Shown: piece after piece, positions 26,969 through 36,645 of the stretch | Position numbering within the stretch: the stretch's first letter is position 1 | Layout of the letters: each line of letters opens with the position of its first letter | Origin: Candidatus Marithrix sp. | Lineage (GTDB): Bacteria > Pseudomonadota > Gammaproteobacteria > Beggiatoales > Beggiatoaceae | Length of the DNA stretch: 64,000 nucleotides | Direction of reading: 5' to 3' | Assembly (NCBI GenBank): GCA_016744775.1 | Contig: JADGDS010000003.1 | Span: 186,001 to 250,000, forward strand | Program-made: the position numbers and the translations under genes | Notes under the pieces: model-generated | What the model saw: only the letters and a program-made list of their open reading frames with translations | Databases searched by the model: none | Told to the model about the DNA's origin: nothing

Positions 26969-29011
26969 ATGCCTATCCTAACTACACTTGCGCTAGGTGG
27001 AATAACTGGCCTATTGTTAAATAAGTTGAAATTATCTCGTAGAGTTAAAAATAACATTTTATCACCCACAAAAAATAAGCATAAAATTGCAAAAAAACAA
27101 GTAATGTCTCCTAGTGAAGCCAAGGCAAGGCATCAGCAGCATGTCTCATTTGGCGCAATGGGATTACTAGGCTTATCTACTGTGACATCACCAATTGTAG
27201 GATTGATGGGTTTACCATTGCTGGCTTACAATTATTTTTACATGATGCGTAGTATGCGGGAATCCTATCAGAAAAAGGGCAATCTAATAGTCTTGATTTT
27301 TGATGTCTTGGTGATTAGTTTTAGCCTGTTTCTAGGTTTCTTTTTCATGACTTCAGTTTTGTTTGCAGCACTATTTACCACTAACCGACTGATTGCTAAA
27401 ACCGAGCGTGAAGCACAAACTGATTTTAGTAGCATTTTTGGTGAACTGTCAGATACTGTTTGGTTACTACAAGATGGAGTAGAAATTGAAATACCTCTAA
27501 ATAGCTTGCAAACACAAGATATAATTGTTATTTATGCGGGTGACATGATTCCTGTTGATGGACATGTTGTCTCTGGTGAAGGCATGGTTGATCAGCATTT
27601 ATTGACAGGAGAAGCACAACCAGTTGAAAAAAAAGTGGGTGATAATGTTTTGACCTCAACTTTACTAGTTTCTGGTAATTTGCAAGTGATGGTTGACAAG
27701 CAAGGAATAGAAACTATTACTGGAAAAATTGCCCAAACGCTGGAACATGCTGCTACCTTCAAGCATAAACTTCAGTCACGAGGTGATCAGATTGTGATAA
27801 AAGGTGCATCACGTACCATGCTGGCATCTGCAATGGCTTTACCCTTGATAGGAGCTAATCATGCCTTTGCTTTAACTTATAGTGGTTTTGGTTATCAAAT
27901 GCGTATGGCAGCACCACTGATGGTACTGAATTATCTCCGTATTGCATCACAAAATGGTGTTCTTATTAAAGATGGTCGTGCTTTGGACGTTTTGCATCAG
28001 ATTGATACCATTGTATTTGATAAAACAGGTACATTGACAGAAGAAATTCCCAATATTGAAAATGTTATTGCTTGTGAAGGATTTACTGAAGCACAAGTAT
28101 TGCAATATGCAGCTAGTGCTGAGCAACGTCAGAAACATCCTATTGCTCAGGCGATTTGTCGTTATGCAGAAAAACAGGATGTTTCTTTGTTGAAGATCAT
28201 AAATATCGATTATGCTATTGGGCATGGTTTACGAGTAGAATTGCGTGACTCAGCTCAAACACAGCAAAACATAATGATAGGTAGTGAACGTTTTATTCGT
28301 AATGCAGGGATTATACTACCCCCATATCTTGAGGAATTACAGGCAAAAGCTGGCGAAAAGGGCTACTCCATTGTTTATATAGTATCCAAAGAATCATTAT
28401 TGATGGGGGCTATTGAATTACGTCCAGCTTTGCGAACACAGGCACACAATGCCATCAAGGCACTGCATGATTTAGGTATTAAAGTATATATTATTTCAGG
28501 TGACCAAGAAAAACCTACATGGCATCTTGCTCAAACATTAGGCATTGATCATTATTTTGCTGAGACCCTCCCAGAAGATAAAGCTAAGCATGTTGAAGCC
28601 TTACAAAATGAAGGACATAAAGTGTGTTTTATTGGTGATGGAATCAATGACTCAGTTGCTTTACAAAAAGCGGATGTTTCGATTTCGCTGCATGGTGCGG
28701 CAACTATTGCACAAGACACAGCTGAAATTGTCCTGATGACACCAGATTTATTGCATTTACCTGATTTAATTAAAATATCCAAAGAATTACAACAACGTAT
28801 GAATTATAGTGAACTTATGAATACAAGTTCTGGTGTTCTTTGCGTTGGAGGAATATTGGTCTTTGGTATGGGGGTCAGTGGTGCTATAGCACTTTATTCC
28901 ATGGGCTTGGGAGTAAATATTTTCAATGCTATGCTACCCTTATTAAAACACCCCAATAAGCAAAAACAAAAAAATATAACAAAAAAAAATTCCATGAGGC
29001 ATAGATCATGA
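26969..29011 (+). CDS. P1B-like P-type ATPase lacking the CPC motif
   Basis: A 680-residue HAD-type cation pump. Present: the actuator motif LLTGEAQPVEKKVGD (TGEA), phosphorylation site VFDKTGTLTE, HP motif KHPIAQAI, and the hinge VCFIGDGINDSVAL. In the membrane helix before the P domain, where heavy-metal pumps have CPC or CPx, aligning back from NGVLIKDGRALD places Phe-Gly-Tyr (GFGYQMRMAAP). There is no N-terminal heavy-metal-binding domain; the N-terminus is basic (SRRVKNNIL, KNKHKIAKKQ) with a pair of hydrophobic segments. The transported ion is therefore unknown. The stop overlaps the next ATG (ATGA), so the two are translationally coupled. Confidence 0.85.
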   Translation: MPILTTLALGGITGLLLNKLKLSRRVKNNILSPTKNKHKIAKKQVMSPSEAKARHQQHVSFGAMGLLGLSTVTSPIVGLMGLPLLAYNYFYMMRSMRESYQKKGNLIVLIFDVLVISFSLFLGFFFMTSVLFAALFTTNRLIAKTEREAQTDFSSIFGELSDTVWLLQDGVEIEIPLNSLQTQDIIVIYAGDMIPVDGHVVSGEGMVDQHLLTGEAQPVEKKVGDNVLTSTLLVSGNLQVMVDKQGIETITGKIAQTLEHAATFKHKLQSRGDQIVIKGASRTMLASAMALPLIGANHAFALTYSGFGYQMRMAAPLMVLNYLRIASQNGVLIKDGRALDVLHQIDTIVFDKTGTLTEEIPNIENVIACEGFTEAQVLQYAASAEQRQKHPIAQAICRYAEKQDVSLLKIINIDYAIGHGLRVELRDSAQTQQNIMIGSERFIRNAGIILPPYLEELQAKAGEKGYSIVYIVSKESLLMGAIELRPALRTQAHNAIKALHDLGIKVYIISGDQEKPTWHLAQTLGIDHYFAETLPEDKAKHVEALQNEGHKVCFIGDGINDSVALQKADVSISLHGAATIAQDTAEIVLMTPDLLHLPDLIKISKELQQRMNYSELMNTSSGVLCVGGILVFGMGVSGAIALYSMGLGVNIFNAMLPLLKHPNKQKQKNITKKNSMRHRS

Positions 29012-29760
29012 CTACAATACCAACTATTGGTTTTATTACCCCACCTCTCTGGTTTGAACCAGCATTGACTGAGTTTCCAACGGTTGTGGAAGAACAAGTT
29101 CGGATTCAACAAGCTCCACTCTTGCTACCAAATTTCGATTACAGCTTAAAAAGTATTGCATCTGTGCAGGAACATTTAAATCTTTGCGCCCGTAGTCTAA
29201 AAGCAATGGAATGTCAACTGATTGCTCAGATTGGTAGCCCTTTTTCTTGGGCTGGTACCAATTCTGAGTCAGAAGCCGAAGAACGCTGTTTGATCATGCA
29301 ACGGGAAGCTAATATTCCCTGCATTATGACAGGTCTTACTATAGTTAATGGTTTACGAACATTAGGCGTGAAAAACATTGCGGTCAATTGCACCTATTAT
29401 GATGCGGATTGGCGTGATAATTTTGCTGCTTTTTTAAGGAATTGTAATTTTAATCTCTTACATGTTTCTAACCTAGCAGAACAAAGACTTACCGAAGCTG
29501 ATGCCAAAATGGAAGATTATGGTTGGTCAATGACGGATGAACTAACCTGTAAGTCGATTTTGAAGGTAGCCTCAGCATCACCTGATGCAGAGGCTATTGT
29601 TGTTACAGGTACAGGAACACGGACTTTGTCGATTCTTGCCGAAATGGAATCAGAGATTAAAAGACCGATTATTGCAGCAGATACTATTCTGTACTGGGCT
29701 ATTGCACGTCATTTCGGTTTGACATTAAAATCTAGCCTAGGTTCTCTTGCGACTTTGTGA
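29008..29760 (+). CDS. Asp/Glu racemase-fold enzyme (maleate isomerase / arylmalonate decarboxylase-like)
   Basis: A 250-residue protein of the Asp/Glu/hydantoin racemase superfamily. It starts TIGFITPPLWFEP, as in maleate isomerase and AMDase-like proteins. GSPFSWAGT and NIAVNCTYYDADW are present. The C-terminal cysteine loop, usually VSCTGLRTL, reads VTGTGTRTL, so one catalytic cysteine is replaced by glycine; only one candidate cysteine (in NCTYY) is left. That points away from a two-base racemase and toward a decarboxylase-like or altered reaction. It overlaps the ATPase gene by four bases. The reaction is not known. Confidence 0.75.
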   Translation: MTTIPTIGFITPPLWFEPALTEFPTVVEEQVRIQQAPLLLPNFDYSLKSIASVQEHLNLCARSLKAMECQLIAQIGSPFSWAGTNSESEAEERCLIMQREANIPCIMTGLTIVNGLRTLGVKNIAVNCTYYDADWRDNFAAFLRNCNFNLLHVSNLAEQRLTEADAKMEDYGWSMTDELTCKSILKVASASPDAEAIVVTGTGTRTLSILAEMESEIKRPIIAADTILYWAIARHFGLTLKSSLGSLATL

Positions 29761-29799
29761 AAAACCTAACCAAAATTAGTTAGATTGAGTATATTATCT

Positions 29800-31152
29800 A
29801 TGTTATGGAATGAAAGTGTTGATATAGTTGTCATTGGTAGTGGTTTTGCAGGTTTATCAGCAGCAATTGAAGCCGCTCAAGCAGGTTGTTCAGTGATAGT
29901 GCTAGAAAAACGTGATTTTTACGGCGGCAACTCATGGATTAGTGGTGGCGTATTGGCTGCTGTGGATATAGAAATACAACAGCCTTATGGCATTCAAGAC
30001 TCTACTCAACAAATGTTTGACGACATGATGAGAGCTGGACGCGGTATTAATAATCCAGAATTAGTGCGTTTAATTTGTAGTCAATCATATAGCAGCTTAC
30101 AATGGCTAAAACAAGATATTGGCGTTGAATTTATGGATAGAATTGACCAATTTGGTGGACATTCTGTGCCACGTTGCCATAGCGTTATAGAAATTCAAGG
30201 TCGTAATATTATTAACCCCCTTATTAAACGCGCTAAACAACTTGGCGTTGACTTGCGTTTGAATACAAGCTTACAACAACTGTATCAAAATCAACAAACT
30301 GAAATAACAGGTGTTAAACTCAATAACAGCCAACAAACATATAATTTAAAAGCAAACAAAGCCGTGATTCTAGCCAGTGGCGGTTTTAGTGCCGAAATCA
30401 AAACAACAGACACATTAGCCACCAGCTTAGCAGATTCAACGGCTGAAGTATTGCATTTAGCCAAAGCAATTGGCGCAGATTTAATTGATATGGAACATAT
30501 ACAATTATTACCCTGTGCCTCACCTGATGAACAAGGGCGTGGCATTGCGCCTGTTTTTGCTAGCTATGTAGTATTTCCTTATGGTTTTATGGTTGATGTC
30601 AATACTGGACAACGTTTTGTAAATGAATGGACAGATCGTAAAACCCGTGCAGATGCAATGCAAGCATTAACACAACCAGCGATTGGAATTACTGATGAAC
30701 AAGGATTAATCAATGCAGGAGAAATGATTCATCAACACATGGATGATGCAGTTATTCAGCGTTTTGATAACTTATCAAATTTGGCAGATTACTATGCGAT
30801 GCCTTATCCAGCCCTACAAAATACCCTCAATGATTATAATAAATCAATACAACAAAGAAATGATGTAGCCTTTGGCAAACCAATTACAACAAATGCAAAA
30901 CCATTAAAATCCCCATTTTACGCATTACGTCTTCAACCCAAAGCCCATTCAACTATGGGAGGTATTCGTATTAACTCCCAAGCTATGGTATTAAATAAGC
31001 AAGCACAAGCAATTCCAAATTTATATGCAGCAGGCGAAGTTTGTGGTGGTATTCATGGAATATCGCGTTTGGCAGCCTGTGCTATTACAGAATGTCTAGT
31101 TTTTGGACGCATTGCAGGGCAACAAGCTGCATTACAAGCTTATCAAAAATAG
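29800..31152 (+). CDS. FAD-dependent fumarate reductase/succinate dehydrogenase-like flavoprotein
   Basis: A ~450-residue soluble flavoprotein. FAD-binding IVVIGSGFAGLSAAIEAA near the start and FYGGNSWISGG are followed by the fumarate-reductase-like cap, then HSTMGGIRIN and GEVCGGIHGISRLAACAI with CLVFGRIAG at the end, all typical of the FrdA/flavocytochrome c/tricarballylate dehydrogenase group. No cytochrome or FMN domain and no signal peptide. I place the start at the ATG (29800, MLWNES); an in-frame TTG at 29785 has no ribosome site either. Composition returns toward the host's AT-rich pattern. It likely handles an unsaturated acid linked to the preceding genes. Confidence 0.85.
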   Translation: MLWNESVDIVVIGSGFAGLSAAIEAAQAGCSVIVLEKRDFYGGNSWISGGVLAAVDIEIQQPYGIQDSTQQMFDDMMRAGRGINNPELVRLICSQSYSSLQWLKQDIGVEFMDRIDQFGGHSVPRCHSVIEIQGRNIINPLIKRAKQLGVDLRLNTSLQQLYQNQQTEITGVKLNNSQQTYNLKANKAVILASGGFSAEIKTTDTLATSLADSTAEVLHLAKAIGADLIDMEHIQLLPCASPDEQGRGIAPVFASYVVFPYGFMVDVNTGQRFVNEWTDRKTRADAMQALTQPAIGITDEQGLINAGEMIHQHMDDAVIQRFDNLSNLADYYAMPYPALQNTLNDYNKSIQQRNDVAFGKPITTNAKPLKSPFYALRLQPKAHSTMGGIRINSQAMVLNKQAQAIPNLYAAGEVCGGIHGISRLAACAITECLVFGRIAGQQAALQAYQK

Positions 31153-31242
31153 AATCAGATATGGTTTTGATGCTAATAAATTTTATTTATAGAAACATAC
31201 TAAATTTATCACTTATATTAAGTGAATATTTAGGCAAATTTA

Positions 31243-31378
31243 TTAGCAATTATTAAAAATATCAATACATTGTTTTTTCATAACCCATAACGGCACTGTC
31301 TCTAAAACAGCTTCTTTTGCAGGAGATAAAATTCCATATAAACAATATTCACCCTTTGCTAAATTTTCAGGTATTATA
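31243..31378 (-). pseudogene. 3'-terminal fragment of a propeller-caspase paralogue
   Basis: Reads ENLAKGEYCLYGILSPAKEA-like sequence (NLAKGEYCLYGILSP, AVLETVPLWVMKKQC) and ends IDIFNNC. It matches the last 40 residues of paralogue B, which ends 180 bases away at 31561 on the same strand. From 31379 to 31560 a plus-strand open stretch reads NEVLEYKGIWVDVLSLDRFL, protein-like but unidentified; I see no other gene there. Confidence 0.8.
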
Positions 31379-31560
31379 GATGAGATTCAAATCTTTAAAT
31401 CTTGGGAAGTCTTTATAAAATAAAAATATAGGAATGAGGTGTTGGAGTATAAGGGGATTTGGGTTGATGTTTTGAGTTTGGATAGGTTTTTGGTGGGAGA
31501 TATTAAAATAAACTAATATTAACACCACAAAATTTGGTTAATATCAATTTATTAAAACGA

Positions 31561-34500
31561 TTATTTAATATTAAAACATTGTGTTTTCATAACCCATAAC
31601 GGTACAGTATCTAAAACAGCTTCTTTTGCAGGAGATAAAATACCATACAAACAATATTCTCCCTTGGCTAAATTTTCAGGTAAACTTAAGTCAAATAAGG
31701 TAATTTTATTAGTTTGGGTTCTTTTTCCTTGCCATTGTTTCACTTTATTAATTGCTGCCGCTTTATTAGTATTTTGAATTGCGATAAAATTATTATCAGG
31801 TAGAATTAATGCAGCATATAAGTCATAACCCCAATTTAAATTTTCTATTAATTCAGCTTTGAACTGTTCTCCGGGCTTATAGTTAGTTTTTGTTAGTAAT
31901 AATTCTACATTTGCTTCTGCTGGTGAATTTACTCCAGCATTTACAGTGATAATTAATTCTTTATCGCTGCTGGCGATATTGCCTTGATCATCTTCTGCAT
32001 AAAAGCGTATTTGGTAATCACCATTATAAACTGCAGCTTGCCAATTGCTTTGCCATAAATTTGGAGTTTCCTTATTTAGTAAGATACGCGGAAAGGCTAA
32101 TAGCGGCGTACCGTTGCTATCCATTACTAAATTGATTTTTGGTGGAATAATTACTGCCCAAGCTTTTTTTACTTGCCCTTGTGCAAGAGCAACTTGAGCT
32201 TTTAATGTTATAGTTTTACCAGCAGCTATTGTGGTGGAAGTAGTCAAACTTTCAATTGCTAAAGTAATATCGCCTGTAACAAAACTACCATTAATAAAGA
32301 GTTTGCGTAATTTATCGCCCTTATTGCCATCTTCAAATTGTGGTTCTTGTTTGAAGTTAGTTTCAGTCTGAGTTGATGAACCTACTAAGACTTTAGTAAT
32401 ATTGCCTAATAATTTTTCTTGCTGTATGCTGGAATATTCAAAAGCTTCAAAAAAACTCATACCTCTAAGCAAGCCGCTAGCGAAAAAATAACCAAAACCT
32501 TTTTTATTCTCACGATCAAAATAAGCTAATCCTGTTCCTGTGCTACTTATAATTGAACGTTTAGGCGCGATAATTTGTTTTAATAGATTACCAGAATGGC
32601 AAGCATCTATGACTAAAACAATTTCATTATCAGTGGCTTGTTGATAATCGTCTAAAATAGCTTTAAATTCAGCGGCTGACATATCATTCAATTTGCTTAA
32701 TTGAAATTTAGTATCACCACCATGATCTATAAAAAATATATAAAGCGGTTGATCAAGTTTTCCGCGTTTTTTTGCCCATGCTAAAGCCTCGCGAATATCT
32801 TCAACTTTTAAAGAGCGTTCCGGTTTTGGTGCATCGACAATTCGATCATTTAAACCATCACCATTAAAATCTGCCCATGATCTTGGATTTATATAAAAAA
32901 TATTTTCATTTAAAAAACCGCGTTTATTAAGTACTTTATATGTGTAATTAGCGATAGATTCAGTAGTATCCCAGAGTGTATTTTCACTATGATTACCACC
33001 ACCAGCTATAATAATAGCGGCATTTTTATTTAAAAGAATTTTTTCACAGTTAGCTGTATTAGTTGTACAAAGAGCAGATTTGGTTCCAAAAGTCAGATGT
33101 GCTAAATCATTACCGCCTACCCATATTCCACCTAAACCATCGCTTAGCAATGTATCAATGCCATTACCGGGTAAACCAGAATTTTCGGTATTAAAAATAG
33201 TCAATTTATTTTCTGTATGACGATAATAAATTAAACCATTATAAGTGCCAATCCAAATATCGCCGCGCTCATCAGTTATAAGTGATGAAATCACTTCAAC
33301 TGGTATATTAGGGGTTTCCCAACTGCCATCAGTTTTTCTATGAGCTAAACCTTTATCCGTTCCTACCCATAAACTGTTATTATTATCCAATAATAATGAA
33401 TAAATATTATTGCTTGGCAGACTAGAATTATCAGTATTAAAAATATTCCAAGTATTATCAGCGTGAAGATAGGCTAATCCACCATTGAGAGTGCCTATCC
33501 ATAGCCCATTCTGATTATCAGAAACTAGAACAGAAATATTATTGGAAGCTAATTCAGAATTTTGGGTATTAAAGATTTTCCAAGTATTATCAGTATAACG
33601 ATGTGCTAAGCCTCCTCTTAAAGTGCCTATCCATAAACCATCTTTAACTAGGAGAGAAATAATTGTATTACTTGGAAGGGGTGAATTGTAAGTTTTAAAA
33701 CTCTGCCAATTACCATTAACATCGCGATTAGCCAAGCCGTTTTGAAAAGTTCCTACCCAAAGATCAGTATCAGTTGTTGTAATTGCAGTAATACTATTAT
33801 CTGGTAATCCAGAATTATCGGTATTAAATTTTTCCCATTTGCCATTGGAATCACGATGAACTAATCCGCCTTTATTGGTACCTATCCAAATACCAGATTT
33901 ACCATCAGCAGCACTAGTCTGCACATCTATATCTGACAAAGAATCTTCATTGTAAAAACTTTTCCAGCTAGCGTCTGCATGACGACGAGCTAAACCACTA
34001 GCCCAAGTGCCAACCCAAATTCCACCGCGTTTATCTTCTAATAGAGAAACTACTGCACCTTTAGGATTGGTTGGAGAACCATTTGCTAGTAATGGAAAGA
34101 AAAAATCAACTTTATCAGGTAAACCGGAATTTTCGGTATTAAATATTTCTAATTTTCCATCTTTGTCGCGATGCGTTAAACCTTTGTCACTACCTATCCA
34201 AATGCCATTATTAGTATGATGAATAATTGAATAAATTTTATCACTATTAAATATATTCCAACGCCCTTCTTTGTCACGATGAGCTAAACCTTTTGCTGTT
34301 CCAACCCAAATTCCGCCTTCGCTATCAGCTAGAATACTGCTAACATCATTATGTGGTAAATTAGAATTATTGGTATTGAATATTTCCCAATTACCATCAG
34401 CATGACGTTGAGCTATGCCACCACCTAAAGTAGCTATCCAAATACCATCTTTAGTGTTTCCAGTAATATCTCTAATATTATTATTAGGTAATTTAGAATT

Positions 34501-35175
34501 TGTTGTATTAAAAACTTCCGTATTACCATTTAAAATATGAACTAATCCACCACCAGTAGTTCCAACCCAAATTCCATTTTGATAAAAAAGAGACCAAATT
34601 TTATTATTTGGTAAATTTTTAATTAGTTCCCAATTAGATTTACTATTAAGATGAGCTAAGCCTGCTTGAGTTCCTACCCATAATTCACCATTATTATCAG
34701 TGATAATAGAAGTAATACGATTTTCAGGCAAACCATCTAAATTAGTCCAAATTCTTTTGATTTCACCAGTATTAGCATCGCGCTCCTCAAGCCCACCCCA
34801 AGTACCAACATATAGTGTATTATTATCTGCGGATAATAGAAGCGCGGTAATCCAATTACGATTAGTAAAAACTTCCCAAACACTATTTTCTAGTGAAATA
34901 GTTGGAGTAATAACGATAATTTTAAGCGTACCAACATTACCTTGATTATCAAAAGCAGTGACAACATCTAAACCGGGCTGATCAGGCGCGATATAAGTGC
35001 CTTTAACGATTTCACCTTTGCTAGCATTCCATGTAACATCACCGCTAGCACCAGAAACAGATAATTGTATTTGTTTATTAATTTCTACTACAGGAGTAGT
35101 AGGAGTAAAGACTAAATCAGCAGCATGTGCTGTTGAAAACAGCGAAAAAATAATGAATATAAATTTAATTTTCAT
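31561..35175 (-). CDS. secreted propeller-repeat protein with caspase/legumain-like peptidase domain (paralogue B)
   Basis: 1204 residues with the same layout as paralogue A: signal peptide (MKIKFIFIIFSLFSTAHA), Ig-like domain, about 14 propeller repeats (LWVGTQAGLAHL, GIWVGTAKGLAHR types), a clan CD peptidase domain with His818 in FFIDHGG and Cys859 in VIDACHSG, then Ig-like and a final domain with EYCLYGILSPAKE. Between His and Cys lies AAEFKAILDDYQ, shared with A. The peptidase domain looks catalytically complete. DFNGDGLND may bind calcium. The repeats contain many HRDKEG or HADG-type inserts not seen in A. Its gene is single, with a good gap on both sides. Confidence 0.87.
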   Translation of the reverse strand: MKIKFIFIIFSLFSTAHAADLVFTPTTPVVEINKQIQLSVSGASGDVTWNASKGEIVKGTYIAPDQPGLDVVTAFDNQGNVGTLKIIVITPTISLENSVWEVFTNRNWITALLLSADNNTLYVGTWGGLEERDANTGEIKRIWTNLDGLPENRITSIITDNNGELWVGTQAGLAHLNSKSNWELIKNLPNNKIWSLFYQNGIWVGTTGGGLVHILNGNTEVFNTTNSKLPNNNIRDITGNTKDGIWIATLGGGIAQRHADGNWEIFNTNNSNLPHNDVSSILADSEGGIWVGTAKGLAHRDKEGRWNIFNSDKIYSIIHHTNNGIWIGSDKGLTHRDKDGKLEIFNTENSGLPDKVDFFFPLLANGSPTNPKGAVVSLLEDKRGGIWVGTWASGLARRHADASWKSFYNEDSLSDIDVQTSAADGKSGIWIGTNKGGLVHRDSNGKWEKFNTDNSGLPDNSITAITTTDTDLWVGTFQNGLANRDVNGNWQSFKTYNSPLPSNTIISLLVKDGLWIGTLRGGLAHRYTDNTWKIFNTQNSELASNNISVLVSDNQNGLWIGTLNGGLAYLHADNTWNIFNTDNSSLPSNNIYSLLLDNNNSLWVGTDKGLAHRKTDGSWETPNIPVEVISSLITDERGDIWIGTYNGLIYYRHTENKLTIFNTENSGLPGNGIDTLLSDGLGGIWVGGNDLAHLTFGTKSALCTTNTANCEKILLNKNAAIIIAGGGNHSENTLWDTTESIANYTYKVLNKRGFLNENIFYINPRSWADFNGDGLNDRIVDAPKPERSLKVEDIREALAWAKKRGKLDQPLYIFFIDHGGDTKFQLSKLNDMSAAEFKAILDDYQQATDNEIVLVIDACHSGNLLKQIIAPKRSIISSTGTGLAYFDRENKKGFGYFFASGLLRGMSFFEAFEYSSIQQEKLLGNITKVLVGSSTQTETNFKQEPQFEDGNKGDKLRKLFINGSFVTGDITLAIESLTTSTTIAAGKTITLKAQVALAQGQVKKAWAVIIPPKINLVMDSNGTPLLAFPRILLNKETPNLWQSNWQAAVYNGDYQIRFYAEDDQGNIASSDKELIITVNAGVNSPAEANVELLLTKTNYKPGEQFKAELIENLNWGYDLYAALILPDNNFIAIQNTNKAAAINKVKQWQGKRTQTNKITLFDLSLPENLAKGEYCLYGILSPAKEAVLDTVPLWVMKTQCFNIK

Positions 35176-35299
35176 GGTTTTTACCTAGCGCAAGTTTATT
35201 ATAAGATTGAAGCAATTGCTATTCCAAATATACTATGAAATCTATTTCATAGTAAACTAGCTTTTACTATAAAATCCATTTCATACATAAAGCTATATA

Positions 35300-36463
35300 A
35301 TGACACCAATATTATCTAAACTATCTAAAAGATTCCTATCTAAAAAATCTTTATCTTTTAAAAGGTTTATATTTAATAATATAAATTTTAAAGCACCAAT
35401 TATTGGTATTAAAGGTGGACGAGGTTCTGGTAAAACTACCCTTTTACATCAATATACTAAAACTACAAAATATAAGCCATCTCAAATTCTATATATTTCT
35501 TGTGATCATCCAGCGATGATTGGAGAAGAACTTTATAAAATTGCAGATGAATTTTATGATTATGGTGGAAAATTATTGATTTTAGATGAAATTCATAAAA
35601 TAAAATATTTTGCATCACATATTAAAGCGATGTATGACTTTACAGAACTACAAGTAATATTTTCAGGTTCTTCTGCTATGAAGATAGAACATGAATTGGG
35701 TGATCTGTCTAGGAGAGCTTTAGTTTATGATATGCCTGTTCTGTCATTTCGCGAGTTTTTAGCGATTAAAAATATTGCACATTTACCATCATATACGCTT
35801 GATCAAATTATTTCAAATCATGAAGATATAGTCGTCGATATTGTTAGTGAAATTAAACCACTTGAATGGTTTGGTGAATATTTAGAATATGGTGCTTATC
35901 CCTTTTTTAAAGAGAGTATATCTGGATATGCTAATAGACTTTTAGAAGTGGTAAATATTACTATAGATAGTGATCTAGCATCACTTTTTCATATTAATAC
36001 TGATAAACTTGATACTCTCAAAAAAGTACTTTATATGCTTTGTTGTACTTCACCTTATGAAATTAATAAATCTAAACTTTCAGGAGAAACCGGTGTAGCA
36101 TGGGCAACATTATCTAAGTATCTTAATTATATGGAAAATGGTAGTTTAGTTCATGTTATACGAGGTAGCCAAAATAAAATTTTACTTAATAATCCTAATC
36201 TATTTTCTATACTTTGTGCCAAACCAGATATAGGAGCAATTAGAGAAAGTTTTTTTGTATCTCAACTCTCACAAAAACATCAACTTCATTATCACCATCA
36301 AGGTGATTTTTTGATTGATGAGCAAATAATTATAGAAGTTGGTGGTACATCTAAAGATTTAAAGCAGATAAAAAATTTAGATAATGCTTATCTAGCTATT
36401 GATAATATTGAATCTGGTTACAAGAATGTAATTCCATTGTGGTTGTTTGGGTTTTTGTATTAA
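35300..36463 (+). CDS. AAA+ ATPase with DUF4143-like C-terminus (AAA_14 family)
   Basis: A 387-residue ATPase. Walker A GGRGSGKTTLL and Walker B KLLILDEIHKI are followed by the sensor region VIFSGSSAMKI. The C-terminal half matches the DUF4143-like part of this family: a helical domain, then FLIDEQIIIEVGG and the ending PLWLFGFLY, which is characteristic of these bacterial and archaeal AAA_14 proteins. The C-terminal part has a nuclease-like E-x-G instead of E-x-K. Function is unknown in the family, and many are linked to mobile DNA. It stands alone between a propeller-caspase gene and a Fic gene. Confidence 0.88.
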   Translation: MTPILSKLSKRFLSKKSLSFKRFIFNNINFKAPIIGIKGGRGSGKTTLLHQYTKTTKYKPSQILYISCDHPAMIGEELYKIADEFYDYGGKLLILDEIHKIKYFASHIKAMYDFTELQVIFSGSSAMKIEHELGDLSRRALVYDMPVLSFREFLAIKNIAHLPSYTLDQIISNHEDIVVDIVSEIKPLEWFGEYLEYGAYPFFKESISGYANRLLEVVNITIDSDLASLFHINTDKLDTLKKVLYMLCCTSPYEINKSKLSGETGVAWATLSKYLNYMENGSLVHVIRGSQNKILLNNPNLFSILCAKPDIGAIRESFFVSQLSQKHQLHYHHQGDFLIDEQIIIEVGGTSKDLKQIKNLDNAYLAIDNIESGYKNVIPLWLFGFLY

Positions 36464-36550
36464 ATTATTAATTCTTTATGATAAAAAATAAGCTGGTTAT
36501 GGGATGATTGTTATAATAGACCAAAAGAAATATATATCAAAAAATAGCCC

Positions 36551-36630
36551 GTAGGTTGGGCTGACGAAAGGAAGCCCAACATTTCGGATGCCATTATTCA
36601 GTTGGGCTTCCTCTCGTCAGCCCAACCTAC
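36551..36630. repeat. palindromic repeat, GTAGGTTGGGCTGACG family (copy 1)
   Basis: GTAGGTTGGGCTGACG at the left and CGTCAGCCCAACCTAC at the right are exact reverse complements, with inner GAAGCCCAAC and GTTGGGCTTC. The element is about 80 bases and has no ORF. The second copy is at 43927-44002. It lies between the AAA gene and the 3' end of a Fic gene; the rest of the 180-base gap holds nothing that I can identify. Confidence 0.85.
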
Positions 36631-36645
36631 ATATATTATAACAAT

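Noticed and set aside
24803..31152. Calling the cluster a siderophore or hydroxyproline-betaine pathway
   Set aside because: The active-site changes (RVG for KxK, missing cysteine, no CPC) and the absence of the expected partners do not support either.
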